DNA of 36,994 nt, from IMG/VR virus record IMGVR_UViG_3300037041_000297, positions 1-36,994 of that record; one strand, written 5' to 3'. This document shows positions 23,347-29,734 of this stretch, in pieces; within the stretch, counting starts at the first letter, position 1; the number at the start of each line of letters is the position of its first letter. A program made the position numbers and the translations under genes. Below the pieces are notes generated by a model that was not told the DNA's origin, did no database searches, and saw only the letters and a list, made by a program, of their open reading frames with translations. Source of the DNA: a virus.

Positions 23347-24173
23347 CCTTTGTAGACTTTTGCAGATTGCACGGTGTGATTATAAGTCACACCCCCAAGG
23401 TAGGTAACTGGGCTAGGTATCCAACAGAAGACCACCCTCATAGCAGGAATGGGGCTGTGAAGTTCATGCTTACACATGGATTTGTACAAAACCACGCCAC
23501 TGAGGATACCGTATCTGTATGGCAGCCAGATGTAGCCCCCACTATCAGGGCCGGTGATGTTATAGCCATAAAGAATGCCAGTTCTGATATAGCTAAGAAG
23601 CAGGGACAGGCAGCTAACAAGGCGGCAGTCCTTTTAAAACAGTCCAGGCTTGCCTATCACCCCTACCTACGCAAGAAGGGGTTTCCAGAGGATGAGGGCA
23701 ACGTAATAGATACAGATGAGGGGTTGGTACTACTTATACCAATGCGTGTCTCTGGGGCGCTTGTAGGGCTTCAGCAGGTCAGTCCTACAGGGGAAAAGCG
23801 TTTCCTGTATGGGCAGAGGTCAAATGGTGCGGAATTTGTATTTGATAATAGGGGAGTTAATATTCTGTGTGAGGGCTACGCTACCGCCCTATCTCTGAGG
23901 CTTGCCCTTAAAACTATGAAGAGGCGCTACACTTTGCACGTTTGCTTCAGTGCGTCAAACCTAGTGAACATTGCTAGCCAGCTGGAGGGGGGATTTGTTA
24001 TTGCTGACAATGATCTCAGCGGTGTGGGGGAGGCCAGTGCCAAGAAGACAGGCTGGCCTTATTGGATGAGTGAATCAGTTGGTCAGGACTTTAATGACTT
24101 CCACCTAGCGCGTGGACTATTTGCCGCCACTCAAGGCCTGACCACGCTGTTTATGCCGCCACGCCCTTTTTGA
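23343..24173 (+). CDS. Toprim-domain primase
   Basis: 276 residues. The C-terminal half carries the Toprim catalytic pattern: E177-GYATA (NILCEGYATALSLRLAL), D222-N-D224 (GGFVIADNDLSGVG), and a further acidic D249-FND. The N-terminal half (YHPYLRKKGFPEDEGNVID, VLLIPMRVSGALVGLQQVSP) matches the region preceding Toprim_3 in plasmid and phage primases. No N-terminal zinc finger is visible, so it is shorter than DnaG. It starts in an ATGA overlap with the helicase and likely makes primers for host polymerase. Its 3' end overlaps the convergent gene by 23 bases. Confidence 0.8.
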   Translation: MTFVDFCRLHGVIISHTPKVGNWARYPTEDHPHSRNGAVKFMLTHGFVQNHATEDTVSVWQPDVAPTIRAGDVIAIKNASSDIAKKQGQAANKAAVLLKQSRLAYHPYLRKKGFPEDEGNVIDTDEGLVLLIPMRVSGALVGLQQVSPTGEKRFLYGQRSNGAEFVFDNRGVNILCEGYATALSLRLALKTMKRRYTLHVCFSASNLVNIASQLEGGFVIADNDLSGVGEASAKKTGWPYWMSESVGQDFNDFHLARGLFAATQGLTTLFMPPRPF

Positions 24174-24411
24174 TTTGCTTGAGCATCTTCACTAGAGTTT
24201 TATTGACTACAACAGCATCACAGTAGCAGTCAGGCATAGAGCAAGCGCACCCCTTTAATGGGTATTCAATGCCTGTAACTAGGTCGGTCACAGTTGCTTT
24301 CCACTTCATTCCACGCTTAATTTTTAGTGCATCTGCATCAGAGATCAGCAGCTTGATTCTCTCATCACTGTTATCAGAAGTCTTAGGCGTGCAGATATTA
24401 GTACCCTTCAT
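24151..24411 (-). CDS. Hypothetical protein with Cys cluster (86 aa), end of the accessory train
   Basis: 86 residues from ATG 24411, chosen for the GGAG site and overlap with the preceding gene. A Cys-rich stretch CACSMPDCYC lies near the middle, possibly metal-binding, followed by a basic helix (NKTLVKMLKQIKKG). Its end overlaps the primase end tail-to-tail. Not recognised. Confidence 0.55.
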   Translation of the reverse strand: MKGTNICTPKTSDNSDERIKLLISDADALKIKRGMKWKATVTDLVTGIEYPLKGCACSMPDCYCDAVVVNKTLVKMLKQIKKGVAA

Positions 24412-24616
24412 TTTTCTTCTCCAGTAGTTTGCGTTCTGTTTCAATAAAATGCGGAGTCTCCTCCTCCACCAGCACTATGATGGTTTCAATTGCATCCCTG
24501 TCATCATAGTCAAAGGCGGCATGGAGGGCTTTGTTAAGGGCATTCATCTCAGTGTAGCCCTCAACACGCACCACAAATTCCACCCTCTTTTGCAGCTTGA
24601 TTCGATAATGTGGCAT
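24398..24616 (-). CDS. Accessory mini-protein, probable member of the beta-beta-alpha paralog set (72 aa)
   Basis: 72 residues starting MPHYRIKLQKRVEFVVRVEG, two predicted strands, then a helix YTEMNALNKALHAAF, and an acidic end. The strand-strand-helix layout with an Ala in the first helix is shared with several neighbours (24981, 25312, 26485, 26691). Start and stop overlap adjacent genes. Function unknown. Confidence 0.6.
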   Translation of the reverse strand: MPHYRIKLQKRVEFVVRVEGYTEMNALNKALHAAFDYDDRDAIETIIVLVEEETPHFIETERKLLEKKNEGY

Positions 24617-24984
24617 CAGCTTTCCAGTTTATGCACGGTTATATTAGTCAAACTGTACCTGTAGCGGCGTTTCTCTCCAGTGGTTCTGATCTCGCCAGCA
24701 GCCTTCAATCGGGTCAACGCCTTAGAAACCAGGTTTTCAGTTTGGTAATCCACGCCCACTGGCAGTATTTTTTGCTTGATTAAAAAACTGGTAGATGCCG
24801 GATTCTTTTTAAGGAATGTCAGAATTTGAGAAGAGATGCTAACCCCTTTCGGGGTCATATCCTTCTTGTACAGTTCTGATAGGTGCATACTGTGAGTGGA
24901 GGCCTCCATCAGGTCCGCTGCTATCCCATCCAACGTGCCTATGCCCGTCATATCAGCGTATTGACCACCTACAGGCCACCTCAT
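24616..24984 (-). CDS. Winged-helix-like DNA-binding protein
   Basis: 122 residues. Residues about 50-115 (SSQILTFLKKNPASTSFLIK, LVSKALTRLKAAGEIRT, GEKRRYRYSL) give helix-helix-recognition helix-wing, as in small winged-helix regulators. The N-terminal part is unassigned. It could regulate this operon. ATGA/TGATG overlaps occur on both sides. Confidence 0.6.
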   Translation of the reverse strand: MRWPVGGQYADMTGIGTLDGIAADLMEASTHSMHLSELYKKDMTPKGVSISSQILTFLKKNPASTSFLIKQKILPVGVDYQTENLVSKALTRLKAAGEIRTTGEKRRYRYSLTNITVHKLES

Positions 24985-25148
24985 GCTTCCTCCTTGGCAT
25001 CAAACCCCATATATTCACAGGTAACTTCATCGCCCTCACATTCAGGCTGGATATTTCCACATTCAAATAACTCCCAAGCCTCAGCTTCACTTGTTGCTTT
25101 AATCTTGGTCTTCTCGTATACCGTTTGCCAGAATATAAATTCCTTCAT
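24981..25148 (-). CDS. Acidic mini-protein, paralog family (55 aa)
   Basis: 55 residues: MKEFIFWQTVYEKTKIKATS, then EAEAWELFECGNIQPE and an acidic tail ending KEEA. Clearly related to the gene at 25312-25461 (shared I-x-A ... EAWE-x-F-x-x-G). The final codons GAG GAA GCA double as the ribosome site of the next gene (ATGA overlap). Confidence 0.65.
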   Translation of the reverse strand: MKEFIFWQTVYEKTKIKATSEAEAWELFECGNIQPECEGDEVTCEYMGFDAKEEA

Positions 25149-25315
25149 GCTGCCTCCTCAAGTTCTACCTCAAGAATATTAAAGTTATCCCCGTCATATG
25201 CCTCCCAGTTAACGCCGCCTTCATCTGCCATGCGCCTAGCATCCTCTGGATTCTCTGCCTGTACTGTTGCGCAGGAATAGACCGTCTCTGCTGCGTGTAC
25301 GATATATGTCTTCAT
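25145..25315 (-). CDS. Acidic mini-protein, paralog-like (56 aa)
   Basis: 56 residues: MKTYIVHAAETVYSCATVQA, ENPEDARRMADEGGVNWEAY, acidic end ELEEAA. It shares the strand-strand-helix plan and E-(D/E)-A helix start with its neighbours, though with no Trp in the helix. The C-terminal EEAA is encoded by the GAGGAGGCAGC ribosome site of the following gene. Confidence 0.65.
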   Translation of the reverse strand: MKTYIVHAAETVYSCATVQAENPEDARRMADEGGVNWEAYDGDNFNILEVELEEAA

Positions 25316-25461
25316 GATTCCTCCTCTGTCATTTCTGCATCTTCATAATCACATTCTTTGTGGCTTACGTCCCCGCTATTGAATATCTCCCATGCCTCCT
25401 CCTTTGTCTCTGCCTCAATAGGCGTGTACTCTGTCATTTTTTGAGTAAATACATATTTCAT
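25312..25461 (-). CDS. Acidic mini-protein, paralog family (49 aa)
   Basis: 49 residues: MKYVFTQKMTEYTPIEAETK then EEAWEIFNSGDVSHKECDYE. Paralog of the gene at 24981-25148. It ends EEES, encoded by GAGGAGGAATC, the ribosome site of the next gene, in an ATGA overlap. Role unknown. Confidence 0.65.
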   Translation of the reverse strand: MKYVFTQKMTEYTPIEAETKEEAWEIFNSGDVSHKECDYEDAEMTEEES

Positions 25462-25470
25462 GCTGCCTCC

Positions 25471-25914
25471 TTAAATAAAAACTGCGCTAGGGTGTTTCCT
25501 CAATATCTTAAACTTTAATAGTTCTGTATCGCCATTTTGCTTCACGCTCATAAAAGTACCTTTCTTGCAGTCATTAGTAGTAAATACAATAGAGGTCTTC
25601 TTCATCTTTGCTACACGCTTCTGCTTATTGTGAGCGTTAATAAGTTCATCCACTGCCATATCAATGGTCACGGGGATCAGGCCATCAGGGTATATATCGC
25701 GCCATGATTCATCCTCAATTGGGATGGGGGGCATTGCATTGACTATGCCTACAAATTCCGTAGCCGCAGCCGGACTAATAAAATCATAGTTAAATACACC
25801 GCCATTACCGCCATCCATAACAAATGCAATCTTTTTGCCGTTGAGGTACAGGTCAAGGTTAAATCCCTCGCCTTCCATACCTTGAAATAGTTTTAGCTTT
25901 TTAATAGTTAGCAT
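25471..25914 (-). CDS. Conserved hypothetical protein (147 aa)
   Basis: 147 residues. The N-terminal half is strand-rich, LKLFQGMEGEGFNLDLYLNG then KKIAFVMDGGNGGVFNYDF, a pattern I recall in other aquatic phages with no function. The C-terminal half contains a helix around AVDELINAHNKQKRVAKMKK and further strands. One of the larger members of this train, probably soluble. ATG 25914 overlaps the preceding stop by 7 bases. Confidence 0.6.
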   Translation of the reverse strand: MLTIKKLKLFQGMEGEGFNLDLYLNGKKIAFVMDGGNGGVFNYDFISPAAATEFVGIVNAMPPIPIEDESWRDIYPDGLIPVTIDMAVDELINAHNKQKRVAKMKKTSIVFTTNDCKKGTFMSVKQNGDTELLKFKILRKHPSAVFI

Positions 25915-26132
25915 GATTCCCCCGTAATTGAGACTGTTATCCCTTCTGGTATCAATATTGCGCTGTGATCGCTATAGTCTGAAGAAGTCCACATAACACC
26001 TACCTCCAAAGCTTTTAGGCCTTCTATATCTTCCAGCCTATAGCCGTTGTCCTCAGTGATGTCTGTCTCTGGGCAGACTCTTAGCCCTGTCTTGCAGAAG
26101 CTATAACCCCAAGTCATTAAGTACATTCTCAT
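25908..26132 (-). CDS. Hypothetical protein (74 aa)
   Basis: 74 residues, MRMYLMTWGYSFCKTGLRVC ... strand-rich, with EVGVMWTSSDYSDHSAILIP near the end. ATGA overlap upstream. No family recognised. Confidence 0.55.
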   Translation of the reverse strand: MRMYLMTWGYSFCKTGLRVCPETDITEDNGYRLEDIEGLKALEVGVMWTSSDYSDHSAILIPEGITVSITGESC

Positions 26133-26404
26133 GATTCCTCCTCCAGACGTTCACGCCATATATCTACATGGTGATTAATAGTGTCCCAACTCACCCCATT
26201 ATTGCAGTCATGCCTATACTTTAATTCTGCCAAAATGCCCTGTGCATCTTCATCACTCATTGGGGTGCAGTCTCCGGCACAATCCTGTACGTCAGAAATA
26301 TGCCAGTGCAGTGAAGCCCAATCTGGTGAAAATGCGCGGTTCAATTCATACTGTGCCTTCTCATCTGTTACGTCATCAGGTACGTCTAAAATTATTGCTC
26401 TCAT
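26129..26404 (-). CDS. Hypothetical acidic protein (91 aa)
   Basis: 91 residues, acidic: a strand MRAIILDVPDDV, then DWASLHWHISDVQDC, and a C-terminal helix QGILAELKYRHDCNNG ... DIWRERLEEES. The EEES end again supplies the ribosome site for the next gene. Four Cys/His-rich positions could be metal ligands, but no motif is recognised. Confidence 0.55.
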   Translation of the reverse strand: MRAIILDVPDDVTDEKAQYELNRAFSPDWASLHWHISDVQDCAGDCTPMSDEDAQGILAELKYRHDCNNGVSWDTINHHVDIWRERLEEES

Positions 26405-26475
26405 GATTTATCCCTTAAAAAAATCCACGCTATAAAAACTACTATCAGGGTGTACGCTACTTCATCTTCACACAT
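26401..26475 (-). CDS. Membrane micropeptide (24 aa)
   Basis: 24 residues: acidic start MCEDEVAY, a hydrophobic stretch TLIVVFIAWIFL and a basic end RDKS. Negative-outside/positive-inside charges fit a single membrane pass. AAGGATCAATT precedes the ATG, and the stop overlaps the next start as ATGA, which argues for a real gene despite the length. Confidence 0.45.
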   Translation of the reverse strand: MCEDEVAYTLIVVFIAWIFLRDKS

Positions 26476-26484
26476 AATTGATCC

Positions 26485-26694
26485 TTAATAACTTGATAGG
26501 GTTGCAGCTTCATATTCATCTTCTAAAGTAAAATAAGGTATTGGCACACTTTCCCCATCTTCAATAACTTGAATTGTTATACCTTCTTCCATTTCTGTGT
26601 ATTCAGTGGAACGCTGCTTAATCCACGCATCCTCCTCATTTTCTGCTTCAATCTCAACATACTGAATGACACGCTGCTCAAAATAGAATCTCAT
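26485..26694 (-). CDS. Acidic mini-protein, paralog family (69 aa)
   Basis: 69 residues: MRFYFEQRVIQYVEIEAENE, EDAWIKQRSTEYTEMEEG, then ITIQVIEDGESVPIPYFTLE. The second half aligns with the next gene upstream (26691-26885) around (I/V)QVIED ... PYFTL, and the first half with the 49-55 residue paralogs. An adjacent duplicated pair. Confidence 0.65.
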   Translation of the reverse strand: MRFYFEQRVIQYVEIEAENEEDAWIKQRSTEYTEMEEGITIQVIEDGESVPIPYFTLEDEYEAATLSSY

Positions 26695-26885
26695 GCCGCA
26701 CCCCCCAGAGTAAAATACGGCATGGACATGGGTGCATCTTCAATAACTTGCACACTTATGCCGCTGTCATAGACTACATCCTGTTCATTATCACGCCGGA
26801 GAAATTCTGCATCTGCCTGTTCTTGTGTTTCCGCTTTTATAACGGTTTCAAATGTCATGGTGCAGCTAAAAATGTATGTGTTCAT
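26691..26885 (-). CDS. Acidic mini-protein, paralog family (64 aa)
   Basis: 64 residues from ATG 26885 (preceded by GGGAGGC and overlapping the previous stop). MNTYIFSCTMTFETVIKAET, a helix QEQADAEFLRRDNE, then SVQVIEDAPMSMPYFTLGG. Paralog of the following gene at 26485-26694. Function unknown. Confidence 0.65.
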   Translation of the reverse strand: MNTYIFSCTMTFETVIKAETQEQADAEFLRRDNEQDVVYDSGISVQVIEDAPMSMPYFTLGGAA

Positions 26886-27133
26886 GATGCCTCCCATTCC
26901 TTTCTCATCTTGCGAAATTCTGCCTTGATTGTGGATAGAAGATGATCCCGATTAGACATTAATGTAGACCCTCTGCGCTTCAGCTTTTCGCATACTTGAG
27001 TGCCATCGGCTCTGCGGACGTATCCCCATTCACCTGTCCCCACTGAAAATATTTCTGCCCTGGCAATCCCAAACTCATCCATGTATCCCAGATATACAGA
27101 CCCATCTGCGAACTGCGTAAATTTTGTTCTCAT
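26882..27133 (-). CDS. Hypothetical protein (83 aa)
   Basis: 83 residues. The N-terminal half is strand-rich (FADGSVYLGYMDEFGIARAE, TGEWGYVRRADGTQ) and the C-terminal half is a basic helix (DHLLSTIKAEFRKMRKEW). It ends WEAS, encoded within the GGGAGGC ribosome site of the next gene. A possible nucleic-acid-binding protein, judged only by charge. Confidence 0.55.
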   Translation of the reverse strand: MRTKFTQFADGSVYLGYMDEFGIARAEIFSVGTGEWGYVRRADGTQVCEKLKRRGSTLMSNRDHLLSTIKAEFRKMRKEWEAS

Positions 27134-27318
27134 GCTGCCTCCTTGATGCTGGTTATTCTGAAATCTGGTTCAGCGTCATAGTTCTCACGGGTGCGGTCGG
27201 TATTGTGATATTGATGAAACGCATCCTGTGCAGCATCATGGATGTTGCCAGAATCGGTTTTAAATAAATGAGTAATTCTAAAAGTAATCACTTCCTCAAT
27301 TTCCACTTCATATTTCAT
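27130..27318 (-). CDS. Mini-protein, possible distant member of the paralog family (62 aa)
   Basis: 62 residues: MKYEVEIEEVITFRITHLFK, a helix NIHDAAQDAFHQYHN, then DFRITSIKEAA. The strand-strand-helix-strand plan matches the family, with low identity. GGGAGACA lies before the ATG, and the KEAA end overlaps the next ribosome site. Confidence 0.55.
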   Translation of the reverse strand: MKYEVEIEEVITFRITHLFKTDSGNIHDAAQDAFHQYHNTDRTRENYDAEPDFRITSIKEAA

Positions 27319-27333
27319 ATTGTCTCCCGTAAG

Positions 27334-27531
27334 TTAATTGTTTTGTTCCTTGTATCTCCTGCGTACCTCATCCACCCTGTCACTCCTAACTACGCCGTAA
27401 AGAAAGTTTGTCTTTGCTGCAAATTTACGCGCCTTTGAGTAGCTATCAAATCGCTCCCCATAACACGCTGGTTGAAGGTGTGTGTGTCTGCCGTTGGAGC
27501 AGACTTGCAAGACCGTATAATCCATGTTCAT
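27334..27531 (-). CDS. Hypothetical basic protein (65 aa)
   Basis: 65 residues from ATG 27531 (GGAGGAAGC upstream, ATGA overlap). MNMDYTVLQVCSNGRHTHLQ, then GERFDSYSKARKFAAKTNFL and a basic end DEVRRRYKEQNN. Not recognised. Confidence 0.55.
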   Translation of the reverse strand: MNMDYTVLQVCSNGRHTHLQPACYGERFDSYSKARKFAAKTNFLYGVVRSDRVDEVRRRYKEQNN

Positions 27532-27887
27532 GCTTCCTCCATCCACGTTGCCGGCAGTTCCACGCCTTCATTCTCTGCCTGTTCGCGTATATATCTCTCA
27601 TCTTCCCCGTTGTATTCATCTGGCGATTCTTGCAGCAAATCAGATAAAAATCCTTCTACTCCGTGATATGGTGTTGAATGGAATATCTCAAGGCTTCCAG
27701 TGTCACTGTTTATCATTGCACATTGATAATCCGCATTGACTAGGAAAACAAAGCCGCTATTCTGATTAAATGCAGGCTTCACTTCATCATCGGAAAAGTT
27801 ATCTGGTAAAGGCTTGGACAATATTTCACACAGCATTTTTCTCTCTCTTGAGCCAAAATCGCTTATATTCTCAGTGTAAAAACTCAT
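27528..27887 (-). CDS. Hypothetical acidic protein (119 aa)
   Basis: 119 residues, acidic. Strand-rich centre (GFVFLVNADYQCAMINSDTG) flanked by helices; the acidic end reads REQAENEGVELPATWMEEA. It is preceded by a 5' region carrying the first intercistronic hairpin (27931-27959). Function unknown. Confidence 0.55.
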   Translation of the reverse strand: MSFYTENISDFGSRERKMLCEILSKPLPDNFSDDEVKPAFNQNSGFVFLVNADYQCAMINSDTGSLEIFHSTPYHGVEGFLSDLLQESPDEYNGEDERYIREQAENEGVELPATWMEEA

Positions 27888-27930
27888 GGTTTATATCCTT
27901 TTGCACGTTGCCGGATCTGCCGGATCAGTT

Positions 27931-27959
27931 TATTTCCCTATGGGACTAAACCCATAAGG
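27931..27959. repeat. Intercistronic hairpin, copy 1
   Basis: Minus-strand CCTTATGGG-TTTAGT-CCCATAGGG folds into a 9-bp stem (one wobble) with a 6-base loop, followed by AAATA. It lies 20 bases after one stop and 44 bases before the next ATG. The stem and flank are repeated at 28376-28404. Confidence 0.8.
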
Positions 27960-27978
27960 CTATAAACTAATTTATTCT

Positions 27979-28089
27979 TTATAAGGGATAGTCACGCAAT
28001 ACCCAATTGGGTTTCCTCCCTAGTTTTGCAATATTTTCAAAATGTTGATTTTTGCCGCAATTTGTTTTCATCATTTCCTGGCTAGTCAT
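27979..28089 (-). CDS. Possible small protein (36 aa)
   Basis: 36 residues from ATG 28089 with AAGGGATAAATT upstream, partly made by the end of the preceding gene: MTSQEMMKTNCGKNQHFENI ... WVLRDYPL. It contains the DNA palindrome ACCCAATTGGGT. The good ribosome site and its fit between two genes support it; the short length keeps confidence low. Otherwise 27888-28092 would hold only leader sequence. Confidence 0.4.
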   Translation of the reverse strand: MTSQEMMKTNCGKNQHFENIAKLGRKPNWVLRDYPL

Positions 28090-28092
28090 AAT

Positions 28093-28347
28093 TTATCCCT
28101 TGAATGAGGCAAAAGAGCGCACGGGAGAGTCATATACTGCGGGTTTTAATTCTTTTACTTCCACTGGTTTGCCTAACTCATTCATGCGCGTTATGAAACG
28201 GGAATAATCACAATCTTCCTCCAGGTATACGTCGTCTCCCTTTTGGTATGAATAATGAGAGATTTTATCTAGGATGCCTAGGTCTATTAATTCTTGTCTT
28301 TTAACTTGCAGCCATCCATGCCCTGGATCGGTGTGAAATAAGTACAT
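28093..28347 (-). CDS. Conserved phage small protein with DPGHGWL motif (84 aa)
   Basis: 84 residues from ATG 28347, chosen because GAGGAAAATATC precedes it; the open frame extends further upstream, but that part overlaps the second hairpin. MYLFHTDPGHGWLQVKRQEL, then ISHYSYQKGDDVYLEEDCD. I recognise this as a widely distributed phage protein of unknown function. It is the first gene after hairpin copy 2. Confidence 0.65.
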   Translation of the reverse strand: MYLFHTDPGHGWLQVKRQELIDLGILDKISHYSYQKGDDVYLEEDCDYSRFITRMNELGKPVEVKELKPAVYDSPVRSFASFKG

Positions 28348-28375
28348 GATATTTTCCTCTTGGTAGTTTATAAAG

Positions 28376-28404
28376 TATTTCCCTATGGGATCGCTCCCAT
28401 AAGG
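28376..28404. repeat. Intercistronic hairpin, copy 2
   Basis: Minus-strand CCTTATGGG-AGCGAT-CCCATAGGG followed by AAATA. Stem and flanks are identical to copy 1 while the loop differs. It lies 8 bases after the preceding stop and 29 bases before the next ATG. Confidence 0.8.
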
Positions 28405-28411
28405 TAAAACT

Positions 28412-28594
28412 CTATGAATGGGTATACCCGTCTGGTTCAATACCTATCCACATATCGCACCATCTAAGCATTAAATAACCATAACTATATTGCACGGTTC
28501 TTCTAAATTGCAGATAAGTTAAACCTTGACTGTCCTGGGTGTACTTTCGTTTAATGGCTTGTTGTTGTTGTTTTGTTATCTTTTTATTAATCAT
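28412..28594 (-). CDS. Conserved phage small protein (60 aa)
   Basis: 60 residues: basic start MINKKITKQQQQAIKRKYTQ, then GLTYLQFRRTVQ and an end with WIGIEPDGYTHS. I recall similar proteins in other phages, with no known role. ATG coupled to the preceding stop. Confidence 0.6.
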   Translation of the reverse strand: MINKKITKQQQQAIKRKYTQDSQGLTYLQFRRTVQYSYGYLMLRWCDMWIGIEPDGYTHS

Positions 28595-28764
28595 GCCATT
28601 TCCCCTATATCTTCTAGGCTTGTGATTAGTCCGTCAAAATCCTCTGAACTTCCCAGGATACCCGCCAGGGTAAAAACAGTGTCCAGGTCAACGCCCATAT
28701 CATCAGCAAGCGTTTCTAGGTAGTCCCGTCTTGATGTATAGCCTTCATCGGTGTATATACTCAT
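28591..28764 (-). CDS. Conserved phage small protein (57 aa)
   Basis: 57 acidic residues: YTSRRDYLETLADDMGVDLD, TVFTLAGILGSSEDFDGLIT. All-helical, typical of a small family often seen in phage accessory operons. ATGA overlaps on both sides. Function unknown. Confidence 0.6.
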   Translation of the reverse strand: MSIYTDEGYTSRRDYLETLADDMGVDLDTVFTLAGILGSSEDFDGLITSLEDIGEMA

Positions 28765-28928
28765 GGCTTCCTCTGTAGTATTTGATTAATCTGATTAATC
28801 TCAATTTGCGCGTATTTTTTGGCATCTGATACAGTCACCAATGGATCGCCATATAAAACGCGAACAATGCCGTGTTTGTTGATTGCTGGTAGATAGTTAA
28901 ATCCGCTTTTCACATATGTTGCTTTCAT
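28761..28928 (-). CDS. Hypothetical basic mini-protein (55 aa)
   Basis: 55 residues: MKATYVKSGFNYLPAINKHG, then IVRVLYGDPLVTVSDAKKYA and a Gln/Ile helix. ATGA overlaps with both neighbours, and a ribosome site lies in AGAGGAAATCAGC before the ATG. Confidence 0.55.
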   Translation of the reverse strand: MKATYVKSGFNYLPAINKHGIVRVLYGDPLVTVSDAKKYAQIEINQINQILQRKP

Positions 28929-29239
28929 GCTGATTTCCTCTGATTAAGTGAAGCCGCTATTCTGGCCAATTGCTCCCAGTCCGCCGGAGTTAGTTCATCT
29001 TGCTTGTGCTTAGCTATTTCTTGCCAGTTAACCTCATCTAGGAAGGCCAGGGCGTAGTCCAGGGCAATTCCTCCCGTGTCTGGACAGCTATTCTCTACGG
29101 CAAGGATAGCTGTTTCTTTTAGGTATTCAGCAAGTTCATAATCTTCATAAGGTGTATCAGCATTAATTCTAAATCCGTCAATCAACTCTAAATTGACGCG
29201 CCAAGTGGCATAATTTGACCATCCGTTATATGTGCTCAT
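28925..29239 (-). CDS. Conserved phage protein with NGWSNYATW motif (104 aa)
   Basis: 104 residues. The N-terminal NGWSNYATWRVNLELIDG is the hallmark of a widespread phage family of unknown function. The rest is helical and acidic (AEYLKETAILAVENSC, WEQLARIAASLNQ). The ATG overlaps the stop of the third membrane micropeptide. Confidence 0.7.
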   Translation of the reverse strand: MSTYNGWSNYATWRVNLELIDGFRINADTPYEDYELAEYLKETAILAVENSCPDTGGIALDYALAFLDEVNWQEIAKHKQDELTPADWEQLARIAASLNQRKSA

Positions 29240-29307
29240 GATTTACTCCGTATTGATAAGATTAAAAGGATAAAAGAAAGCATTAATGGGAAAAGGATAT
29301 AAAACAT
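29236..29307 (-). CDS. Membrane micropeptide 3 (23 aa)
   Basis: 23 residues: MFYILFPLMLSFILLILSIR then SKS. One hydrophobic pass with a basic end. It starts in a TAATG overlap with micropeptide 2, whose last codons give the GAGGTAAATA ribosome site, and ends in an ATGA overlap with the next gene. Confidence 0.5.
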   Translation of the reverse strand: MFYILFPLMLSFILLILSIRSKS

Positions 29308-29399
29308 TATTTACCTCGCGTGATAAAGAACATCAATGACATGAAGCAGGCTTGAAATAAGGCGATACAGATAAAATAATCAAATATGTCATTAATCAT
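29307..29399 (-). CDS. Membrane micropeptide 2 (30 aa)
   Basis: 30 residues: MINDIFDYFICIALFQACFM then SLMFFITRGK. A single hydrophobic pass, acidic start and basic RGK end. Start and stop are both in TAATG overlaps, with the identical junction GAGGTAAATAATG at each. Confidence 0.5.
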   Translation of the reverse strand: MINDIFDYFICIALFQACFMSLMFFITRGK

Positions 29400-29509
29400 T
29401 ATTTACCTCTTAGACAATGGGCAAGCGGTATAAATACTGCCGCAGCGAACATATAGGCCAGGGCGGCAAGTGATAAATAATAGGCTGATAACGCTATTGC
29501 GTAGGTCAT
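29399..29509 (-). CDS. Membrane micropeptide 1 (36 aa)
   Basis: 36 residues: MTYAIALSAYYLSLAALAYM then FAAAVFIPLAHCLRGK. One long or two very short hydrophobic segments, with a basic end. AAAGGATAACC precedes the ATG. Confidence 0.55.
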   Translation of the reverse strand: MTYAIALSAYYLSLAALAYMFAAAVFIPLAHCLRGK

Positions 29510-29524
29510 GATGGTTATCCTTTA
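29507..29524. repeat. 18-bp junction repeat, copy 1
   Basis: CATGATGGTTATCCTTTA, identical to 29717-29734 and similar to 30001-30019. On the minus strand it is a ribosome site plus start codon (AAAGGATAACC ... ATG). Confidence 0.8.
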
Positions 29525-29719
29525 GTATGTAAAGCCGATATAAACAATGGTGCTACCTTTTAGGTATAGGCTGCGATTTATATTCATGGTATCGGTTAGG
29601 CAGAATGTTTTTGTAGAGCGATCATAAGATTCCCTTGTAAATACTGATTTAGAGTTAGGCTTGCGAATAACAAAGTCACCAGGCTTTACATCGCTTAGCT
29701 TGCAGGGTATTGAGTACAT
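29522..29719 (-). CDS. Hypothetical protein (65 aa)
   Basis: 65 residues, strand-rich and basic: MYSIPCKLSDVKPGDFVIRK, DTMNINRSLYLKGSTIVYIG. It resembles a small SH3/OB-like barrel in pattern only. AAAGGATAACC lies before the ATG. Confidence 0.55.
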   Translation of the reverse strand: MYSIPCKLSDVKPGDFVIRKPNSKSVFTRESYDRSTKTFCLTDTMNINRSLYLKGSTIVYIGFTY

Positions 29720-29734
29720 GATGGTTATCCTTTA
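29717..29734. repeat. 18-bp junction repeat, copy 2
   Basis: Identical to 29507-29524. It supplies the ribosome site and start codon of the gene at 29522-29719. Confidence 0.8.
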
